A stretch of DNA of 64,000 nucleotides from Phoronis australis (lineage: Eukaryota > Phoronida > Phoronidae): assembly GCA_002633005.1 (NCBI GenBank), contig NMRA01000101.1, forward strand, positions 478,115 to 542,114, written 5' to 3'. A program made the translations under genes and the position numbers. The notes below the pieces were generated by a model. That model did no database searches. It saw only the letters and a list, made by a program, of their open reading frames with translations, and was not told the DNA's origin. Positions 59,481 through 64,000 of this stretch are shown here, piece after piece; positions within the stretch are counted from its first letter, which is position 1; each line of letters opens with the position of its first letter.

Positions 59481-62400
59481 TTTTTCTGTAATTAAGGCCA
59501 GAGGCCCACTGTACAAAAGAGCAACATGCAATATACATGTACTTGAGAGTGCAGCAAACTATCATGAAATCAAAAAGCATAAATACACATTTACATTAAG
59601 TTAACTAAATAAGCATCATCACTTATTGACATCAATATATTGAACTTGAAAATAGGCGGACAATTCCAGTAGTATACTTCAATGTAATTTCCTCTCACTT
59701 CAGAATATTCATCACAGCTTAGAAGGAGATGGGTACGCGTCTTCAACAACATGGGACAGAAATGACACTCTCTGTTTGCCCTATCCAAATTCAAGAAGTC
59801 CTGGTTTTACCAACCAAGATCTTCGGGAGCACAAATGAATTCAGACAAAGATGGACCCAAGATCAAGTACAGAGGTTAGGCATGTCTATGGACTGATATA
59901 ACGCGCACTTAACTTAGTATTTCTCCCTTAATGCAATACAAAATTGGTCCGAGTAAGGTGATGCGTCCCCCACCTCTGGATCCGCGTAAGAATATGCAGT
60001 TTTGAAAAAATATCTCGAATACAAATTGACCGATGGTTGAGAAAGGAATGACAAGCTTTTACCTATTCGTTGTATTCCAACTAAGTGCTTTTTAAAAGTA
60101 GTTCAACATTTCTGGGACTTAGTTTCCAGCTAGCAGTTTCACAATGTGTAAATTCGAAAGTGGTTATTCTTGTTTTCATTCTGATTAACCGCAGTGTATG
60201 TTTTTACTTACAGTCAGAAGTTTTAAAGATCTACTGTTTTCAGTGTTTTATTGAAAGAGCTGAGAGGTTCGTATTGTAGAACTTCCCTGTTACAAGCTCC
60301 GCAATGTGTAAACTCGGTTCATGAAACCAAATACTGCCTTTTGCTTTGAACCTTAGTATACGATGCCGTTTCTACACACCATACCAAAAAGCCAAAATTT
60401 GTCAGAAAAAAACAAAAACTTTTGAAACTGCAATCTATTATTTTTCATTATGCTCAAACTCGAATAAAAAATCATGGGTGGCACACCATAGGGGTCTAGG
60501 GGGAGGGGGGCTATAGCCCCACTTTTTTCAGTGTTGCGCCGCCCATAGTCTATAGGCGGTGCACCACATGGGGGTTTGGGGGGGCTTTAGCCCCCGCTTT
60601 TTTCAGTACTGCGCCGCTCTTGAAAATAGATCATCACTCATAAAAAAGTACGTACATGTCCGCAGTTAAAGCTATGCGCCTATGTCTGAATGTTTTTGAC
60701 ATGTTTGGATGTATGTTGCGCATGCGCATAATCTTCAATTACATTGGTATGTGTCGCTGTGCGTTCCTTGTACAGGAGTATAGCATGCCTTTTGGTATTA
60801 TTTCCGTTCTTAGAATAGTACGTTTCAATTGATTTTAAACACATGTCAACATTTACATAAAACTATATCAGATCACTCACATCTTATATGTTTGTTGTAC
60901 TTTAACTTGACTCGCATGTTTAGCATACAGACGAATATAAGGGCACAGCCACACAAGTGTCTAAATGCGTGTGTGTACTATCGGTGCGGGGAGGCCTCTA
61001 ATTAACTACGTCATACTAGCCTAATAATTCATTACTTTCAAACCAAAGACCACTGAGTGCAAATAATGCGGCATGTACTATGGGTCACCATCCAATTGCG
61101 TATAAGACTTTTTGATTTTTGTACCTTATACTGTTTCGAGTTTCTTATGGTTTTGAGGTGGAGAAACTCTAAGAACTTAAAAACAACCAATCGTTTTGCA
61201 CTAGCTATTTATAGTAGAACTGAATGCATCAAAAAGTTATATTCTTACATGTGACTGTATCTGATTGGTGTTCAGTGCTGTGATGACCGGCTGTGGGGCT
61301 GCCGTCGTCATTCTCCGCTGCTCGACCACTGTTGCATTTAGAACATTCGTCGGGTTGTTCTGAACCAGCACTGATGTCGTTGGTGGCCCCATGTCTTGAA
61401 CATATGTGTAATTCTGCGGCATATTTGTGACGTGACGTCTTTCTTCGACAACAGTGGCGTTAAGGACTCGTGGTTCCGGCTGCTGAACTTGAACAGCAGC
61501 ATGTTGAGACGACAGAGGGACAGCATGGTTCTGCACAGTAACAGTTGAACTGAGCACGCGACCCTCAACTGGGGTGGTTTGTTGCACGTACTCACGAGTG
61601 TGAGTGACAGGTGGCGTTTGAACGTGCACAACAGGAGGCTGGACCTCCACCGTTGACGGAAGTACATGGATGTCAGATGTTCTGGCGGAGTTGATGGAGT
61701 AGCCGAACTGTTGATCCTGCAATATACTAAATGCAATCAGCAACAACAGTTGATGAAGTGGCTTACCTGCTGATTGTGCAATGTACAGGAAGTAATCAGC
61801 ACCAATAGTCGATAACGTAAGCCGAGCTGCTGATCCTGCAAGTTACTCGAAGTATTTACCAACAGTTGATAGAGTTGCCGATCTCTTGATCGTGCACTAT
61901 ACACGATGTAATCAACAATTACGGTTTCTAACTGTTAAGACTACAATGTGCAAGATGGATCCTGCAATATGCAAGATGGATCCTGCAATAAGCAAGTTGT
62001 TATTATAACAGCTGTTAGTAGAGTAGCCGAACCGATGACACTGCAATGTTCCCGATGCAACCAGTAACAACAGATGCGTGCGAGATGGACTTTCTATTCT
62101 GTCAGGTCGAATCACTGCAAAATGTAATTTGTTTAATAAGAAGTGAATGAAGGAATTTTGATCGTGATACAGCCGACAGACATTAACTGCTCCTCTCCGA
62201 AAGTAAAACGTTCACTCATTAACAAAAAGTTAGCATTACATGGTTGCATTATAAAATTTGCTATTTACTGACGAAGCAATTTTCTTGACAACTGTTCAAG
62301 TATCACCGTTACTTACTATAGTTACGGGCGATGATGTTTGCACCCAGTCGTTCTTTGCAACTGATTTCGTTTCTTGTACTGTGACACTGGCGTCCAAGAC

Positions 62401-62800
62401 GTTGTTAGAAAGAGCAGGTGGGAGCGCGTCGTTGTTAACAGTGACAACGGAGGTCAGAGGGTGGGGCTCAACCTTCGCCATATAAACTGATTGGTTTTGT
62501 GAATCCATCACATGATCGGATAAGATGGGTGATACGTATTCCCTGTCATCTGCTGTCCTGTACGACGTTACAGTTGTCGGCGGCGCAGATACCTTTAGAT
62601 ATAAAACCATTAATCATTTCTACTTTAATCAGAACGACAAGGTACGAAAAGTACAGAGGTCAAAGCATTCAGAATATCTCGGGTATTTTCGTGCTTTAAA
62701 TTCCTCTGAATCTGGTTTGCTAGTATTTTTCAACGTGTTGCGAATGAGAAAAGTCGACTACCTTGGTTGTAGATACACTTTTCTTCAAAATTGTTGCCAT
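57930..62800 (-). CDS. Unrecognised Thr/Val/Gln-rich repeat protein (complete, 4 exons)
   Basis: I do not recognise this gene. Exons 62762-62800, 62317-62592, 61249-61716 and 57930-58721 are all phase 0 and join to 524 residues. In-frame TAA lies three codons upstream of the ATG. No signal peptide or membrane segment is seen. A short motif, V-L-x-[AS]-[ST]-V, recurs at residues 78, 123, 159, 189 and 230, 30-45 apart, with a looser LNAEVV near 274. Two copies continue VVEERR or VVEQRR. The last 90 residues are Ser/Arg-rich and basic (YERERKRSSRRVMY). The composition suggests an extended, mostly disordered protein; function is unknown. The acceptor of exon 3 lies inside a minisatellite. All introns being phase 0 would permit exon skipping without frame loss. 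Confidence 0.75.
59447..59480. repeat. (ATCA)n tetranucleotide microsatellite
   Basis: About eight uninterrupted copies of ATCA. Confidence 0.95.
60474..60617. mobile_element. Two tandem copies of the GC-rich palindromic element
   Basis: Copies at about 60474-60546 and 60552-60617 have the same orientation. Each runs from a GGGTGGCAC or GGCGGTGCAC start through GGGGGGCTATAGCCCC-type sequence to CTTTTTTCAGT and GCGCCGC. They are opposite in orientation to the copy at 41850. Confidence 0.65.
61249..61716 (-). CDS. Repeat-protein gene exon 3
   Basis: Acceptor TTGCAG, donor CAT|GTAAGA, 156 codons. It holds four motif copies: VLPSTVEVQ, VLSSTVTVQ, VLNATVVEERR and VLNATVVEQRR. Confidence 0.85.
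61690..62050 (-). repeat. Degenerate 56-60-bp tandem repeat overlapping an exon acceptor
   Basis: Words like GCCGAACTGTTGATCCTGCA recur near 61702, 61761, 61821, 61877 and 62026. The first copy contains the real intron/exon junction of exon 3; the others are diverged duplicates of it. A smaller 21-bp repeat (GATGGATCCTGCAATATGCA) sits between copies 4 and 5. Confidence 0.75.
62317..62592 (-). CDS. Repeat-protein gene exon 2
   Basis: Acceptor CTAAAG, donor ATA|GTAAGT, 92 codons. It contains the first motif copy NNVLDASVTVQE. Confidence 0.8.
62762..62800 (-). CDS. Repeat-protein gene exon 1 (start, 39 nt)
   Basis: ATG at 62800-62798, upstream in-frame TAA, donor AAG|GTAGTC. It encodes MATILKKSVSTTK and continues smoothly into VSAPPTTV of the next exon after a 169-nt intron. 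Confidence 0.6.
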
Positions 62801-64000
62801 GTAGCATTATTGCATTGCTGCTCCGTGACTGAGGAATCAGCTGATTTCAGACCCGGTAGCCCTCAAACAACACAGAATTGCCAAAAAATTCTGATTAGAT
62901 GGTCGCAGTTTTAAATCACATCTCTGGAATCTGTAGAAAAGTTGCTTTCAAAATCAAGTGATGGCTCGTGTCGAGCATTGGAAAGGAAGCGGTGGTTTTG
63001 AACTGAAAACTCACAATTTTGCATTTTTTCACGTTTGTCGGAGCGTCGCAAAAGTTTCTGTGGTCATGTTTAAGGTAAAATGAGTCATAAGTTTTCATTA
63101 TGTTCCTAGAGTTTTCAACAGACGGAATGAAAGAAAGGCAGCGAGTGGGAACTGTACAATGCCTCTTTATCTGCACATGTATGTGACAATCATTCTCCAG
63201 TTTAAAAATTATATGAACTGCCGTGTGATTTAAGTCCGTATGTGCGTACGTAACTTTCACTTCTGAGGGGAAATTTGAGACTACGAAAATACCGACTGGA
63301 GGTTTTCATAATGAGGTCAGAGAAACTCTTATAAGTACGACGCCTGTTTAAAACTTTGGGTAAGGAATTACTATTGAAGGTACAACGTCTATTAACGGCA
63401 AAAATCCGGGCTAGGAATCTAGTCTGTGTAATTGAAAGCAAACTCGAAATTATTTATGAGATTTTCTGTTTTACTTGAGTACGAACTCATGGTGAGTACT
63501 AATTTTTGTGCGCTCCATTATATTATGACTTCTTAGGCCAGGGTCGCACTTTATGACCCTCGGATTTAAACCAAAACTTGTAAATCTCGAGATTTGAGTT
63601 AAACAATTGAGATTTTGATTTCAGATTAGTACTCATAGCTCCAGTGCAAGGTTCACGAATTGCAAACTAGGATAAGACAGTCACATTGCCAACGACCCCC
63701 AATGACAGGCCTACAGCACAATCGGTGTCGGTTTTTAGGTGGTCAGAGGTCTGTGGAGGATTGTTGGGCATGGCTTTCGTGAACAATCCCGCCAAATGCA
63801 CCATGGCTTGCAAATTGCGATGTTGGTAAGACTGCCTAACCCGCCTGCGAGCATTGCCGGTAAACAACGCAGGAACCACGAAGCGCTAACGATATCGTCA
63901 GATTCGCAAAAATCAATCTGGAATGGTCTTTAAACGAAAAAAGTCACCCACAATTATTTATTGTTCATAGTGACGTGCTCAGCCTGACCTCACCTCACCA
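62801..64000. other. Upstream flank of the repeat-protein gene
   Basis: Probable promoter region. Open frames here (for example 63667-63879, minus) have no recognised similarity. No TATA box or known repeat was identified. Confidence 0.4.

Larger units (their letters stand above)
58722..61248. other. Intron 3 of the repeat-protein gene
   Basis: About 2.5 kb with an ATCA microsatellite (59447-59480) and two tandem GC-rich palindromic elements (60474-60617). No extra exon was recognised. Confidence 0.5.

Noticed and set aside
63667-63933. Open frames on both strands at the right edge
   Set aside because: No splice context or recognisable similarity; the repeat-protein gene start at 62800 has an upstream stop, so these are not its exons.

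Overview
The window is intron-rich metazoan nuclear DNA. It holds five protein-coding genes with canonical GT-AG introns, AT-rich intergenic sequence, many minisatellites and many non-autonomous transposable elements. Three genes are clear orthologues of conserved animal genes (PRODH, SFSWAP, TMEM199). Their protein similarity to vertebrates, compact multi-exon structure and lack of vertebrate repeats point to an invertebrate bilaterian, possibly an invertebrate deuterostome such as a hemichordate or amphioxus. The species cannot be fixed from sequence alone. One undetermined base (26059) shows this is an assembly.

Layout. (1) 237-6600 (+): last five coding exons of PRODH, mitochondrial proline dehydrogenase; its 5' part lies left of the window. 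(2) 11263-32547 (-): a complete 17-exon SFSWAP (suppressor-of-white-apricot splicing regulator), reconstructed exon by exon to about 841 residues. It is tail-to-tail with PRODH and its introns are rich in repeats. (3) 32853-38088 (+): a complete 6-exon TMEM199 (Vma12-type V-ATPase assembly factor, 200 residues). It is head-to-head with SFSWAP across about 300 bp that contains a perfect CRE palindrome. (4) 42754-47688 (-): a complete 4-exon gene for a PTB/PID-domain protein of about 666 residues with a long disordered Pro/Gly- and Arg/Ser-rich tail; I cannot name it. (5) 57930-62800 (-): a 4-exon gene for an unrecognised protein of about 524 residues, rich in Thr/Val/Gln/Pro, with six copies of a short Val-Leu-x-Ala/Ser-Thr-Val motif.

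Between and inside the genes lie three copies of a tRNA-derived SINE (one with a perfect 13-bp target duplication), a broken mariner-type transposon, hAT-like MITEs with CAGGGCTTGG termini, a family of about 64-bp GC-rich palindromic elements, and large Helitron/Helentron-like elements. The last are built from about 143-bp modules, each carrying a motif that resembles the CTCF core site. Minisatellites with 28, 46, 47, 48, 53, 55 and 58-bp periods sit mainly in introns.

The most interesting themes are repeats that touch splice sites: tandem copies of the SFSWAP exon 15 donor, tandem copies of an acceptor region in the 57.9-62.8 kb gene, and a transposon end that supplies the polypyrimidine tract of TMEM199 exon 5. 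The two unnamed genes and the CTCF-like motif arrays also stand out. The genes do not form an obvious pathway; only the SFSWAP/TMEM199 pair is likely to share a promoter. I saw no prokaryotic, viral or CRISPR system.
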